A stretch of DNA of 64,000 bases from Trissonchulus latispiculum (lineage: Eukaryota; Nematoda; Enoplea; Enoplida; Ironidae). Shown here one piece after another: positions 22,901 through 35,213 of this stretch. Numbering within the stretch: the stretch's first letter is position 1; each line of letters opens with the position of its first letter. The position numbers were made by a program, and so were the translations under genes. The stretch is from contig JASAND010015452.1 in NCBI GenBank assembly GCA_030248195.1, positions 55,937-119,936 of the forward strand, read 5' to 3'. Under the pieces are notes generated by a model that made no database searches, was not told the origin of the DNA, and saw only the letters and a program-made list of their open reading frames with translations.

Positions 22901-25506
22901 GTAAATTATGCGATTATCAAAGAACTAATACTACAAGGCGTTAACTCACTAATTATCCTTCGACCTCCACCTATTGGCAACTATTTTTCCACATTCTTAC
23001 TAGTGTTTGTTATTATAAAGTCAGTAAAGTCAGCTTGGAAATTCCGGCATTTGCCATTGTCACTGTTAAAATTTTGTGTCATTCATGAAATTCACATTTC
23101 AAAATTCACAGTCATGTCCGTGAATAAGAAACGAATGCATTGATTAGCTACGAAATAATTTTGCAGCAGATTCTTCGTTTCCGGCAAACCGAGTAAACTT
23201 AGCAACAACTACTTGTGATTCACAAGTTGTGAATGCAACACCCTGTTAACAATTAACTAAAATGTTTGATAACCTTTGTTTTAGCCAGAGCACGACTTCG
23301 CAGGAATAATACCAGGATATGTGCGATAAACAATAAAACATCGCAGCATGTCTGTCTTGAAGGAATGTAGTCGAAATTTCTAAATTCACAAAATACAAAT
23401 GCAAGCTATTTAAAGATTTTGACGAATGGTAGGCTGCTTGCAGTAGAATCTCAATTTATCCCGCTTGATCGGGTTTTCAATTTTTTCAGATTTCAGCCAG
23501 GTCCGTTTACTGTCTGGCCTATCAACACCATTCCTACATCGCAGCGCAACCATCAGTACTGGACGTAGTTCCTTGTCAGCTCCTGCAACCGCTTCGCAAC
23601 AGGGATAAATAGGTAACATAATTTATTCCTGATTGTACTGTTTCTATTGCTGCTATGTTTCTGTAGGTCAAGGAAGCATATCACTCGTCTGCCCTTTTAC
23701 CGTGGTGTTGTATGTCATATGCCGGGAAGTAATTACAAAGACATACTGACCGCATATGCCTGCGCTTTGGTGACCTCTGCTTGAAATACTATGTGAACAT
23801 TGTTTGTGGTAATATTTTGCTGCTTTTGCACTAGGGTGTCTTGTGAGTATATTAATAACGTTAGTGCCTCTAAGCAATCTTTCTCTTGTTGGTTTATACA
23901 ACAACAGTTGTTTGTTAGACAGCTTATGGGTTTGTTCAACAAAGGCAGTTCCAATCAGACATTTTAGCCCACCGAACATACTCATTCCTTCTTGTGGCAA
24001 GTCAACTATCACACCTTGCAAAGTCGTAGTCTTTACTATACGATGGTACCTTTGCGGTATGCAGTAGCTGTAGTCCATAAGTATGGTTGCATTTGTTGCC
24101 CTGACTCTTCTGTATTTGTGAAGATAGTGACTAAGTCGAAATTGACATGTGCGCTGCATGTTTATTAGTTCTAAACAGCATTACCTAGTTATGATTTGTC
24201 CTACGATTGTGACACCAAGAATAGAAAGCAGCCATACGCATCCGATTACTTGAAGTGCATCAGAAATAACTTGTTCTCTTTCGCTCAGAGGTGTAGGTGG
24301 GGCCTAAACAAATTCGACATGTATTTATGGTTATGGAGCAATTAAACGTGCATAATAGCTGTTTGCACATCGATTTATAATGCCTGTTTGTGTCAAATCG
24401 TACTGTACTGTGAGTAATTTATTATGACAGCTTCTTTAAGATCATGTCACTCACTACAATTGACTAACAAGCCGTGCTCCTTATTAGCTGACATTCTACC
24501 AATTTACAATTTACCGTTAGGTATAACGTATTGGTCGTTGCGTCGTAGCAAGGAAAATTGTCGTATCCCCTCTCGTTCAACACATACTGGCTGAGTAAAG
24601 ATTTGTGCTGCGTCCATAATTCTATTTCGCGCTCAACATGTGCTGAGCTGTTGCCATGCGTCATTACCGGTGGATACCTTTTCCCATCCCAGCTGTGCGT
24701 TATCTCACCATTGTAGTAAGCAGCATAGTAGAGGAGATTATTCAGTTCACTCTGAATTAGACTTACACAATTACCACATTAGATGGACCTGGTCAAATGG
24801 AAGTTTATCGAAAATTTTCCTTTTGTGAGAACTATCAGTGTTCATTCTATTGCAAGCAGTTGTTCGTCATCCAAACAATTTGTTATGCTAATAGCACATA
24901 ACAACATCGCAAAGAAAATAAAAACGACGCAATGGTAAGATAATTACCTGACTTTGGCTGCAGTGATCGACTTGTTTTATTCTTAGAGTTTCTTTGATTG
25001 GTGCTTCTATAACTATCACAAAAGGTTAATGCTATTTTTGATATTTAGATATTATGCCAAATTCCAATGATTTGGAAAGGGCTTACAGTATTACAACATA
25101 GGTTTCAGAACGATTGAATACTAAATAAAACAGGCAATGCTATACAATGGATAATTTGAATCCGTAGTTAATTTATGCTACATCCCTACAGTTAATTTTT
25201 GATTTTTATTTGAAGGGTCGATTTTTCACCAAAAAGCTCTGAGGCAATGTTGCCTATATCTGAGGCAGTAGCCATCAAGAAATCTGCTTGCACGATTTTC
25301 AGTAAATAGATTCGCTCTATCTTTCGAACAGGACCTGGACGGGGTGCCGAACCGGCTTTTTGGGACAAACGTGTGCAAACAATCCTGAGAGTTAACAATC
25401 TGTGTTTCATCTGGATTCGTTTCACAGTCAATCTTGCATCAGTCTCCTCATACGCAGAGAAACTCAAAGCAAACAAATGCAAGACGATGAATATTGAATG
25501 GGGCAT
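19960..25506 (-). CDS. Class-B (secretin/adhesion-type) seven-transmembrane receptor, nine exons
   Basis: Nine exons chain in frame to 468 residues: 25230-25506, 24948-25006, 24515-24751, 24185-24303, 23274-23379, 22212-22371, 21580-21649, 21271-21432 and 19960-20176. Every junction phase matches (1,0,0,2,0,1,2,2). It starts with a signal peptide (MPHSIFIVLHLFALSFSA), followed by an ectodomain of about 170 residues, then TM1 (VIGCVWLLSILGVTIVG), TM2 (DVLLFIAHILVLFL), TM3 with a conserved Cys and AFEGL, TM4 (AVVTVSVVVAGLD), ECL2 CW, TM5, TM6 (IIPLQIIAWLSGTLAV) and TM7 (LLGIAIFIFHMFCNPKV). The TM6-TM7 pattern is diagnostic of the 7tm_2 family. No GPS autoproteolysis motif or hormone-binding cysteine set is visible. 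A possible donor (AAG|GTAAAT) within NPKVN could extend the C-tail to a further exon. Ligand unknown. Confidence 0.8.
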
Positions 25507-25576
25507 CTCGTTAATTGCTGCTATCAGTTGCTGCTAGATGAATGTTTGTTTGGAGAAAGTCAGTTTTAAAAGTATC

Positions 25577-25666
25577 TGGTGTGTTCAGCAAGAGTTAGCA
25601 AGTGTGATTTGTGCCTACATGGTATGTTGTGCTGGATGTGAATAGAAGTTAGAAGCGTACACATCA
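25577..25666 (+). repeat. 5' LTR, 90 bp
   Basis: Direct repeat identical to 26487-26576, preceded by GTATC. At 90 bp it is very short for an LTR. Confidence 0.93.
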
Positions 25667-25708
25667 ATTGGCGCTGCAGAGTAGTTTTTGTTCTTACTCT
25701 ACGCCAAC

Positions 25709-26015
25709 ATGGAAGCTACTCCTGCCACCGGCATACCGTCCCCCAAGTGTTTTCTGGACTCTCCGTGTGGTCCACCAGTTCCCTTTAACAGGTGGAAACA
25801 GACATTCTACGCCTTCCTTCGGCGCCTTCAGGATAACCGTCCCAATGGCATGTCGGACACTGCTAAAAACGATATGCTTTACCTGTACTTAGGGGACGAA
25901 GGCCGCAGGATTTTTGACAATTCTGCGTCTCGTGAAACTAAAGATCCAGAAACGACTACCTGGATCAATTTCAAAACCGAGGTAGAAAGGATTTTCATGC
26001 AACCGGTTAACGTGG
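25709..26015 (+). pseudogene. Truncated gag fragment of the LTR element
   Basis: An open frame from ATG 25709 encodes about 100 residues of gypsy-type gag: PFNRWKQTFYAFL, then MLYLYLGDEGRRIF and WINFKTEVERIF. After about 26015 the frame runs through integrase DNA in the wrong frame and stops at 26167. This matches an internal deletion joining gag to integrase. Confidence 0.75.
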
Positions 26016-26019
26016 TCCG

Positions 26020-26420
26020 AGCTTGCTACGATTTCTTCTCCAGTCAATCATCTCCTCCGCCGCGGTCCTTTTTCTGTCGGCGACAAAGTCCTCATTCCCA
26101 AACAGCAACCCCTCAAGGGACAGCCCACATGGCTTGGTCCACTCGAGGTTGTGGCTGTTCTTGGTAACTACACGTATCGCTTGAATAACAACCAAGTCTG
26201 GAACGCTCGTAAGCTGAAGCGTTTCTTCACGCCTCTACCTTTGATCAATGTTTCGGATCAGGGGCTCCAGGCTCCTGTCAGAGAGCGAGAAGAGTTCAAC
26301 CCACAACAGGTGCCCAGAAGATGTCAACGCTATCCTACAAGACTTCGCAGACAACCACAGAAATATGATCCTATATCAGGCGAATTCTATAGAATAGATA
26401 GTTGTGCTTTGTCTTGCTGA
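26020..26420 (+). pseudogene. Integrase C-terminal fragment
   Basis: Shifted one frame from gag, the sequence encodes GPFSVGDKVLIPK, WLGPLEVVAV, YTYRLNN and NARKLKRFF, the SH3-like C-terminal domain of retroviral-type integrase with its Arg-rich tail, ending at TGA 26420. No catalytic core precedes it. Confidence 0.8.
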
Positions 26421-26486
26421 AAACTGCCCTTTCTTGGCTTTGTGCTTTAACTGATCTTACTGCACAAAAACAGGAAGGGAGGAAAT

Positions 26487-26576
26487 TGGTGTGTTCAGCA
26501 AGAGTTAGCAAGTGTGATTTGTGCCTACATGGTATGTTGTGCTGGATGTGAATAGAAGTTAGAAGCGTACACATCA
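26487..26576 (+). repeat. 3' LTR, 90 bp
   Basis: Identical to the 5' LTR, preceded by a polypurine tract and followed by GTATC. Confidence 0.93.
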
Positions 26577-26628
26577 GTATCCTGTTAATGTTTTCCTTAT
26601 ATACTGAACTATATATTTTCTGTCTACC

Positions 26629-26734
26629 CGACTACTACTGGCACGAGTAACGCTACAGAGAAACAGACTAAATTGTGTGAACGACTACTACTGGCACGAG
26701 TAACGCTACAGAGAAACAGACTAAATTGTGTGAA
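26629..26734. repeat. 53-bp tandem duplication
   Basis: Two exact copies of a 53-bp unit beginning CGACTACTACTGGCACGAGT. Confidence 0.9.
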
Positions 26735-27881
26735 CAAAATTGTGAACATTTAGAGTCCTCATGACAGGAAACGTTTTCCAATTTAAAATTTGGAAAAAAT
26801 GAAAAAATTTTTTCATGTTTCGGTTTTCCAAATTTGGAAATCCAAAAATCTATATTCTGTCCACATATACTAGCCATGTTGGTAAGTTGCAACCATGTAC
26901 TTGGGGGGTTTCCCCCTTAACCCAAAATTTCCCTCCTTCATACGTCTGATTGCAATATCGTTGCTGGTTTATAAATCACTGTAGCATGAATGAAATGAAG
27001 CTCATTTACTGACAAATTAGGAATGACTAGCTAGGGTTCTTATATTTCCATATATTAACGTACCATGAGCTACGATCATGCAAATAAAGCAATGTGTAAA
27101 GAAAATGAAAAAAATAAGAAGTTTTGAATTGCTTTCAAAAAAACCTTCAGAAAACTTGGTTGATTGTTCCCTAAGAAACGGATTCGAAATGATCTAAAAA
27201 GGGATGTTTCTCTCTCAACTATTCAATGATGAAACCTATCACGAATATGCTACTCATAAGTTAGGGTCACGCTAGTTATTGTCGGTGAATTGGGCTCAAT
27301 TAAAAAGTTTGGGTTTGTGCAATTGCCAGATATTTGGAAACGTTCGAATTTAATCGTTTAAGCCTTTCAATCAAAAGTGAGGGCAAGGTCTAGAGACTGC
27401 TCTGGATGACTATTTTTTGCGCTAAAATGGAATTAGTTGTTGCTGGCTGGGTCCGCCTCAACTAATGTGGACAGGCGCTCCTATTTTTAAAAACAACTTA
27501 ACAAGCAGGTCTCTAGTTCCAAGAAGCCTCACAAGCCTCGCAACTGAAAATTATATCCTGAAAAGAGGAAAGCACACGGACAATAATGATGTAATCTCTT
27601 GATTTGCAAATAGTTAGGTTCGTATCTATTAGTTATAGAATCATGGTTGTTCTTGTTTGCTTGTCCTGGTTTACGTAAGAATTGTAGTTAAGTGTTAAAT
27701 TGTAAATTATACAACGGAAATTGTAACTGTGTGAGTCAGAAGTTGTACAGTTTCGTTTCCTTTTTGCACTTGACACAAAAAGGCACAAAAAATTCAAATT
27801 CAATATATAATAAGTGTAGTTTTTGTCTTGTCAGTAACTTGTAGTTTCATAATGGTAAATGTAATTTTATTTGTATTAGCG

Positions 27882-30414
27882 AATCCGTTCACCACTAATT
27901 GAGGTTGAGATTAGTTAGTTTTAACCCCTTTAATTCTGCAGCATCAAGTATATGGGGTTCACTCACAGGTCCCCTCCCCTGGGTTTGTGTGAGTGTGTAA
28001 AGCCCAGTCTGAATGTCTCTGAACGTATGTATGTGTGTGAAGTTCCTGCTCTGCCTTTTCTACGTCTCTGAAGAAACTCTCTCATTGATTAGTAATACGC
28101 ACAGGCTAGACAGAGGGGAACCCCTCAAAAAAGTTAAGGCACAAGTCACCCTAAAATGACGAAAGAAAAGAATATTAGTTAACATTAATACTAGTAAACC
28201 TAACATGACTCTAGCTAATTAATATGCTACGTAAAGTTTAGGTATCATTCAGGTATTAGTTTATTTCGTCTTGGGCTTCAAGGCCCCCTGTTCGCTATTA
28301 CGATTTCTTCTCTCTGCTTCTCCTTTTCATCGGCTTCTCTTTCGCCTGCGCGTCTGTTTGCAAATAATATTGAAGTCCTTAAAAACGAAACTCAGGACAA
28401 AGGTCCTCCAAGACAAAAACGCCATAACGTTTAGGGCCAGGGCTGTTGAGGTACTTTGGGCCACTCGAAACACGAACCCAAAGTCATAAAAAATTACGTA
28501 ACATAAGTGATAGATTGCTCAGGTGCAAACGCAAAGGAAAACACTCGAAGGGAGGCGGAGTTTTCCATTCAAAATTAACCAATGACGAAAGGCGATCATG
28601 AAAGCAACCAATCATAGAAAGATGATTGCAAAATCACCTCAATAAAAGTTAACCTGAGAGCAAAATTTCAAACTCCAGTCAGTCTGTGATTCTGGGGTTT
28701 TAGCGGATGGCCGCTCTCGTTTCGAGTCTCTGGGGGGATCACAGACATCCCCTGAGTTGTTCTGTTGGGAGAGGTTCTGCCTCTCCCCTTCTAGGATACC
28801 TCCATCTAAAACCTTTGTCCACTCCTTGGCTCCCTAGGTTGGGATTGGGGTACTCCCGGGGGGAAATGGCTTGCTCGAAAAGAGCATGGGTTGGCTTCAG
28901 AAGCCTTATTTCGAATCTCCCCTCTAGGTTGAGCTCCCCCTTCCCTCTAAGATTTTCTATAATATTTGTAAGAGCGAGCGAATTAAAACCAACTTAATTG
29001 GACCGTGAGTCCCTCTGTCGAACTTATTCGTTAAATCGGGCTCTCGCCGCCCTAGAATCATTGATGGTATTTTTAAAATGTTGCTTTCATGTATGTGCTA
29101 ATATCAGCAGATATTAGCTGGATTTCCCTGAATTCCCTGAAGAGGTGGTGGGGGATTTCCAACGGAAATCCCCTCTGCTCGTGTTCCCGTTCAAAAGATC
29201 AAAATCTTTCACTCTCAACACTCTCATTTTTCCTCTGTTCCCGAAATAAATCATCTTAAGGATTGTTCATCGTTTCTACCACCTTTCAAACTCACAAGTT
29301 CTTGCCAGTTTCGTCCAAAAAACCCTGATCTAGTATTTTAGAATCAAAATTAACAAAAAATTCTTCCCTTTGTCGTGTGAAATCCAATTAATACTGCTGA
29401 ATCCGGGTTAAAACCGATGAGGTTTTAAACCATTTGATTCAGTTCTAGCGCGGGTTTCTTCTGGACCCGATTGGCCTTGCTCTGCCGTCTCGCTGCTCTG
29501 TTTCCGCCTCCCGTTCTGCTCGTGGATCCCGTGGCTCCGTCTGTCTGTCAGCGATCTCCCGGACATCAGCCTGCTCTCTCCGTCTCCTGATCGTCGGCCT
29601 CTTCTGATCTGCCAGTGTGAGTGAAGTCATTTTGGATCACCCCTGGACTCTCTCTTCGTCTCTGCCTTCGGTCGGCCCCTCCTGTTCCTTTCTTGCTGCT
29701 CTGTCCGGATTGTCAGGAAATCAGTCTCAAAACGTCAGTTTGCTGAGATTCAGCCGGAATCTAGAACTTTTCTGAGAGCCGCATCCTTAGCTTAGGGACA
29801 CACAGCTTGACTTAGGACTGTCATATTGGGCGTTGGAGTGTGGGTTGGATGTTAAGTTCGTCCTGTTGAAGAATCCGAAGATCCTTACCAAATCATTAAC
29901 TTTCAACTGTTTGCCGTTAAAAATGTCTGCTATCTTTTTTGCCTGAAAGTTTCTGTTCTTTGACCTGTTCTGTTTTTGCCTGTTCTACCAAATCTGCTTA
30001 AATTCTCTCTCTTTAACTCTTCCAATAAATTTAAAAGTTTACGGGTCGTCCTCTTAGCAGAGGATAGAATAGTTATTGGTATTCTGCTGGTGCGTATTGC
30101 TGGTAACTATTCGTGACCGGGAACGGGTGGACTTGTGCACACTTTTCAGGTACATATAGGGAGCATATAGGGAACCTCCCCCTCGACCCCGGAAACCATA
30201 TCATTGAATGACTGCGAATCACTTCGCAGTCTAAGAAACGAGTACTGTTTGTGTGAGTGCGTGTGCGAGTGTAAGTGTGGCAACCAATAGGCTAAAATGT
30301 TAATCTAACCAAAATTTTCTTAGGTTTCAGCTCTAGTTTTTCTGCTAAGATTCGGAGTAGGGACCTGTGACTGATCATAGCTTTGGGTCTAGTTGTTAGG
30401 CGGTGAACGGATTC
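27882..30414. mobile_element. Possible 2.5-kb element with degenerate terminal inverted repeats
   Basis: GAATCCGTTCACC at 27882 is inverted as GGTGAACGGATTC near 30400. Further inside, CACAGGTCCC near 27966 pairs with GGGACCTGTG near 30360. The interior is relatively GC-rich (for example 29440-29700), with no recognisable protein and a small palindrome near 29405-29432. The evidence is limited to these patchy inverted matches. The flanks 26735-27881 and 30415-31480 hold nothing I recognise. Confidence 0.35.
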
Positions 30415-31483
30415 CATTTGTATCAGTTCTTGCAATAGATTTGTAGTACAGTTGATCCTGTGTGCTGTTTGATATAAAGATAATTTGACACAGTAAATAG
30501 TTAATTAGGATCAGAACGTAAGTCGTTGTAGTTGATACTACGTTGGATAGGAGACCGCTGAGTCGACGACATCGGAAAAATAGATCAGTCTGGAGCCCAT
30601 CGAGTTTGTCTACGGTGACGTAATCTTAGTGATATTAGTGAGCCTGAGAACCAACTGAATCTGCCATTTCATCAGTGTCCTGAGTGCCACAACCAGTACA
30701 GTTTTAGCATACTTTTCCTAGTTCACGAGGATAGTTCTCTAGTTGAGCCTGAGCATTCGGAGGTCACATTCTATTGCAACTGTTCTCAGCCGTGGGATCG
30801 TGCTGAGATTGAAGCTTGGACTGTTGATAGTGAACCCGAAGGAGCCCTCATACTGAGCCTTGGTCCGGCATTTTCGAGTGTGACGGTTGTTCCGACTTTA
30901 AGGTTCTATTCGTTTGCGCAGTAACCCCTGGTACCGATCCGTGGGTGGCAGTTAAGCATCGTAACTGTCCCCTTGATAACTACGGACCTTGGGGCACTAG
31001 TGAACTCACGTAACCAACAGGCGGACCGTCTGGATTAGGTTAGACCCACACTATGCTAGCTTGATCCTTAGACCTAAGAGTAGACCCCCACATCTTCTCG
31101 CTGTCTGCCTCTCTGTGTAACGGATTTTCGACCCCGACTTCAGCCAGTTTCATTACAAATGCTCCTTAACTTTAAGTGTTTTCCAAAAAGCGAAAATTTC
31201 TTAATTTTAAAAAGGATTCAAAACATTTTAATTACCTGATGCAGCTGACGTGGCTACGGTAGAGTTTGCTGACCCGTCATCAAGCTCCTAGAACATGACC
31301 ATTCGAATTTTGTAGGCATTAGCTTGAACTTACCGCTACAGTGTCAGTTTACATTATCTGGTAGCAAAATTCTTTAGGGTTTAGGTTAATCATCTACTTA
31401 GCTCTAAGAGCATGAAAGTCGAAAACAAACTAGTGCAGATTTCATGAAAACCCTATTGGCTCCATCCGTCATCTTATTAAATA

Positions 31484-34400
31484 TCAGCGTTTCATCGAAA
31501 GCTGGTGTTGACAGTTTGTCTGTTTGCGGTCAAAATTCTGACAATTCTTCGGATTGATTGGATAAATTAAAGTTTCAAGTAAATTACAGTTTATATCTCC
31601 AACGAGACTGGTTATGGAAACTACAAGAAAAAACATTGCTGTAAGGATGGAACTGATGCTAATTCCAGTAATGACAGATTCAAAGTTGGCTATGAGAGCG
31701 CTTTGTTTGTGCAAACATTTGTAATCTTACTGTCGGCAAACTTGTTGTCAGTTCATCTGTATTAATTGCTACGCCTGGGTCGAGCATTATTGGGCCAGCA
31801 GAAGAGGAAGATATAATAGGAGAAGTGGGAGTAGAAGTAGAGTATGCAACAGTAGAAATGGATGTCGATGACAGCTTATTTGTTGACGGAAGAGAAGAAG
31901 AAGCAGCTGTAGTAGTAGTAGTAGAAGTATTTGGAGATGAAACCGTAGTAGTAGTAGTAGGAGTAGTAGTAGTAGCCGTCGTCGCCGTCGTCGTAACGGT
32001 TGTTGTGAGCTCCGGAGTAGTCACTGGCGTTTGACTCGTTGTCAGAGGAGATGGATTCACGTAAGTTGAACTGCACATGCTCACATTGTCACAAGATTGT
32101 GAGGCTTGTGCGGACGCTACAATATAAGGCATGCTACTCCGATGCTGCTTAAAAATATTTAGCCGGATTTCCTTCCAACGTATTTACCTTAGTAGAGGTT
32201 CATCTTACACTTAATCAGTTTGTCGCTTATTTCATTCCAGATCCGACTCGCATATATATTTAACGGACAGATATTTTAGGCAGCGAATTGCAAACAGGGC
32301 AATCAAGCTGAGATAAAGACAGAGCCAGATAAGTGCTTTTAGCTAAAGCCGGACCGAACCCAGGCGCATCCACCGCGACGTTTCAAGGGCCAAGCCCTCT
32401 GGCTATTTAGCTTAGACTAGTTTGTCGAAGATCAACACTTAAACAAACATGATCTTACAGTAGGTTTTTTCGCAGGCCACTTGGTGTGATTCACTACAGC
32501 TGCTATCAGCTATCCCGCCTGAGGCGAGTCTGACACACTCATCTGGACTAGGACCGGTGTTGGCATTATCCGAAACATAACTGGAACAAATGGCACAGTT
32601 GGCTACACTTTATGACATTTCAATCTTTTACAGCAATTTGTAGAAACTACTTTAGAGCTTACTACCCAAGAATTGGATTGCTTCCTCCAAGGCACCCAGC
32701 CCCTTCATCCCCGAATTCAGTGTAATGCGTGTTTAATCCGTGTTAATCCGTAGGTTTTTAGAAAACTTCAGGTTTTAAAATAAGGATTCTTGAACTCCGG
32801 GCTTTTTAGTTTCATTTTACTAATCAGGATTCACGAAATAATATTTTGTTTCAAAAGCAGGACCAAATTTGACAGAACACTACAAATATTATGAGGTCAC
32901 TCCTGTGACAAGCTGTTTCGTTTTAGAAAACTAGATTAAGGAATTACCACTGCCTATTGCGAATTTTTAATTGATCATTGAAGTTTTTTATTTTTCAGCT
33001 GCTGAATAACTGGCAAAAAATTTAAATAAACATGTTTTAAGATGATAGAAATTTTCACAACTAAAAATACCGGGTCCAGTCCAGTGCCCGTACCATATCG
33101 TGACCCGAACTGCCCGGGTGACCCGGTGACCCTGTTTCATCTCTGATACCTGGTAGTCAGCCCTGTCGGCTACATTTGTGATGACAGCAACATTACTATA
33201 CACTGCCCAATTTTTGTCCAGAACCGTGAACGTCCTTCTACTTTTACGGTTCCTCTAAGAGTGTTTGATGCCCTGTTTTGCCAATACAACGAAAAATGAA
33301 TATGAGATTTATCTATCACTTACGACAGTTGGTAGTTGTCATCATGAAAGGAAACGTAGTTGATTCCATTGTATTTTCCATCAATCCAAGTATCTGGCCT
33401 GCAACAGATTTTTGTTTGAATAAGATGGTACCAGTACCCTGGCCGTTCAGCTAGTTGATTAACCAAATTAAATTTACATTTTCGACTTAGCCGTTAATTT
33501 TTGACAGTTATTGTCAATATTTGATAAGTAGATTAATAGAAATCAAACAAATTTTTCAAAGAGTATTTCAAGAGGAGACATATGATTGGCAGTCCAAGTA
33601 GGGGGGTTGCACCAAATAAGGGACAGTCCCAAATAAGGGACACTTTTTGCTTCTCTAAGCTGACACAGTTATTTGCAAATTCGCATTGCAAAACAAATTA
33701 TATCGCCTAAAAGCTCAATGTCTCAGCTACATTTTGATATATTTTGTTTCCATACACACTGACATCATCGCCCAGAAAATTAGATAGAACGTTTCTGATT
33801 TTAAAATTTGAACAGAATCTCACCTGTGAAAAAATTTTCACAACATTTGCATTTCCCGGCGCACATTCATTGTTTTACTTTTATCTGAAACTTTTACATT
33901 TTTAGAATGCTCAGATAGTCTGCAATTTTTTGGCATAAATTTTTTATAATAATATTTAAAACTTGATTTTATCTAAGTTTTTAATCAATTTCAGTTGAAT
34001 TTTCAAGAATGTGCCAAATAAGGGACAGCTGGTGCCAAATTAGGGACAGCAACTGGAGCTTAAATAAGGGACAAATTTGGAGGCCGCAAAGTCGTCGGAT
34101 CGACTCCCAGCAAAGACAAATATGGTTTTTATTTTTGTATCAAAGAAGCTATTAGTTTATTCTGACAAATTCTATGGTTATTAACCGTGATAACTGTATT
34201 TCATAATTGTTATATAATTGATAAAATTAAAACATTGATGAAAACTAAAATTCTGGCAGTAGTGTGTTTCCAGATTGTCAAACGGACAAATAATTAACTA
34301 GTTTTAGCATTTTCACTTATTATGAATGTCAGAAACAAAAAATTCAGCTGTCAATTGTATGAAAGTGTCCCTTATTTTGTGTCAAAAATGCTGTCCCTTA

Positions 34401-35213
34401 TTTGGTGTCCACTGTCCCTAATTTGGCATATAGTGTCCCCTATTTAGTGTTTAGAAGAGAAAATTGATGCGAAAATCTTTAAAAAATTTGAGTTTTAAAG
34501 TGTTTCAAATTTAACACAAATAAAAATGATTTTCTTGTGCAGCAGACATTGAGCTTTCCGCTGATATAAAGATTACGTTGTGGTTCCTCATAGATGTTGA
34601 GTAAACGACGTTTCTCTTCCAAAAACAAAACTTTCAAAAATTTTGTCAATTTGGTGTCCCTTATTTGGTACAACCCCCCTAAGGTTAGGTGAGTTAAGCT
34701 TAGTTTTAAATTACTTTAGCCTGGTTTCGACCTTGGACCACTTCGTTGCTCTTCTGCTCCAAAATTAAAGAAAGTGTCAGTATTGAAAGGAATCCGCAAT
34801 CAGCTCAGCAGCCTAGCAGAAAGCTATCTTTCAGGATAAAATAAATATGCCCAATGTTTCATCTGTATTGTCAGTAAATGTGCCTGCGTTTTAAATAGGA
34901 GACAAATCATTTGCCACTGAGAATTGCATGTCCTGGATCAATCTAAACTTGTGCCAATCCCAGCCAATGTTAAGATGTAACAGTCTGGGTAAATTTTGCC
35001 TTACATCAATCATACATGCTTGCATATTACTGTTTGTTTACTTAAGCTTGTTCTTCAGGCAATCAAATACAGTTTGATCAGTTAGTTCCACTAGCTCGCC
35101 CCCTGCTTGCGTGCATATCGCCTTTGTTTCGTCTACGGTCTGGCTACTGCCGCAGTGTACAAAGTATTGCTTTCCGTTCCAATAAAATTGTTTGATATCA
35201 GCATTTGGGACAG
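31484..35213 (-). CDS. C-type lectin domain / Thr-rich stalk / membrane anchor gene (5' exon missing)
   Basis: Exons 35042-35213, 33324-33398 and 32459-32580 (phases 1-2, 2-2, 2-1) splice into a C-type lectin domain. It has KAICTQAGGELVEL, PDTWIDGKYNG, DECVRLASGG and a closing VACEKT. The calcium-site EPN/QPD and WND motifs are not present, so calcium-dependent sugar binding is doubtful. The fourth exon starts at 32116 and encodes a stalk of about 100 Thr/Ser residues with TTT and SSS runs. A hydrophobic segment (SSILTAMFFLVVSITSLV) before stop 31484 lies in another frame. A 52-nt intron (donor AA|GTTTGC, acceptor near 31686) would join them in phase; the better donor ACA|GTAAGA does not. The signal-peptide exon was not found. 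Confidence 0.7.
32459..32580 (-). CDS. C-type lectin exon, C-terminal half
   Basis: The exon lies between ttgttccag and GTAAGA (minus strand). It carries three lectin cysteines (DEC, DSSC, VAC) and ends CEKTY, the usual end of the fold. Confidence 0.8.
33324..33398 (-). CDS. C-type lectin exon, middle
   Basis: A 75-nt exon lies between ctgttgcag and GTAAGT (minus strand), phase 2-2. It encodes the W-x-D-G core of the lectin fold. Confidence 0.8.
33600..34682. mobile_element. 1.08-kb inverted-repeat element with AAATAAGGGACA repeats
   Basis: The ends TAGGGGGGTTG.ACCAAATAAGG are inverted (26 bp) and flanked by TA, as in Tc1/mariner-type insertions. Inside, AAATAAGGGACA or its inverse TGTCCCTTATTT recurs at least eight times, clustered near both ends. 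It lies in an intron of the lectin gene and has no transposase frame. Confidence 0.8.
35042..35213 (-). CDS. C-type lectin exon, N-terminal half
   Basis: A 172-nt exon (acceptor aatattttag, donor GTAAAC) encodes FYWNGKQYFVHC and the first conserved helix ETKAICTQAGGELVEL. It opens in phase 1, so a signal-peptide exon should lie further upstream (above 35213). Confidence 0.8.

Larger units (their letters stand above)
25577..26576 (+). mobile_element. Deleted Ty3/gypsy-type LTR retrotransposon, 1.0 kb
   Basis: Identical 90-bp LTRs (25577-25666 and 26487-26576, TGGTG...CATCA) are flanked by the 5-bp target duplication GTATC (25572-25576 and 26577-26581). ATTGGCGCTG after the 5' LTR is a likely primer-binding region, and ACAGGAAGGGAGGAAA before the 3' LTR is a polypurine tract. 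Inside are only a gag fragment and the C-terminal end of integrase; protease, reverse transcriptase and RNase H are deleted. Identical LTRs imply a recent insertion mobilised in trans. Confidence 0.93.

Noticed and set aside
23668..24159. 163-codon minus-strand frame in a receptor intron
   Set aside because: The flanking TM1 and TM2 exons join in matching phase 2 without it. Its possible splice sites would break the frame and it encodes no membrane helix.
31825..32076. Val-rich plus-strand and Tyr-rich minus-strand frames
   Set aside because: Shadows of the Thr-rich stalk trinucleotide repeats in other frames.
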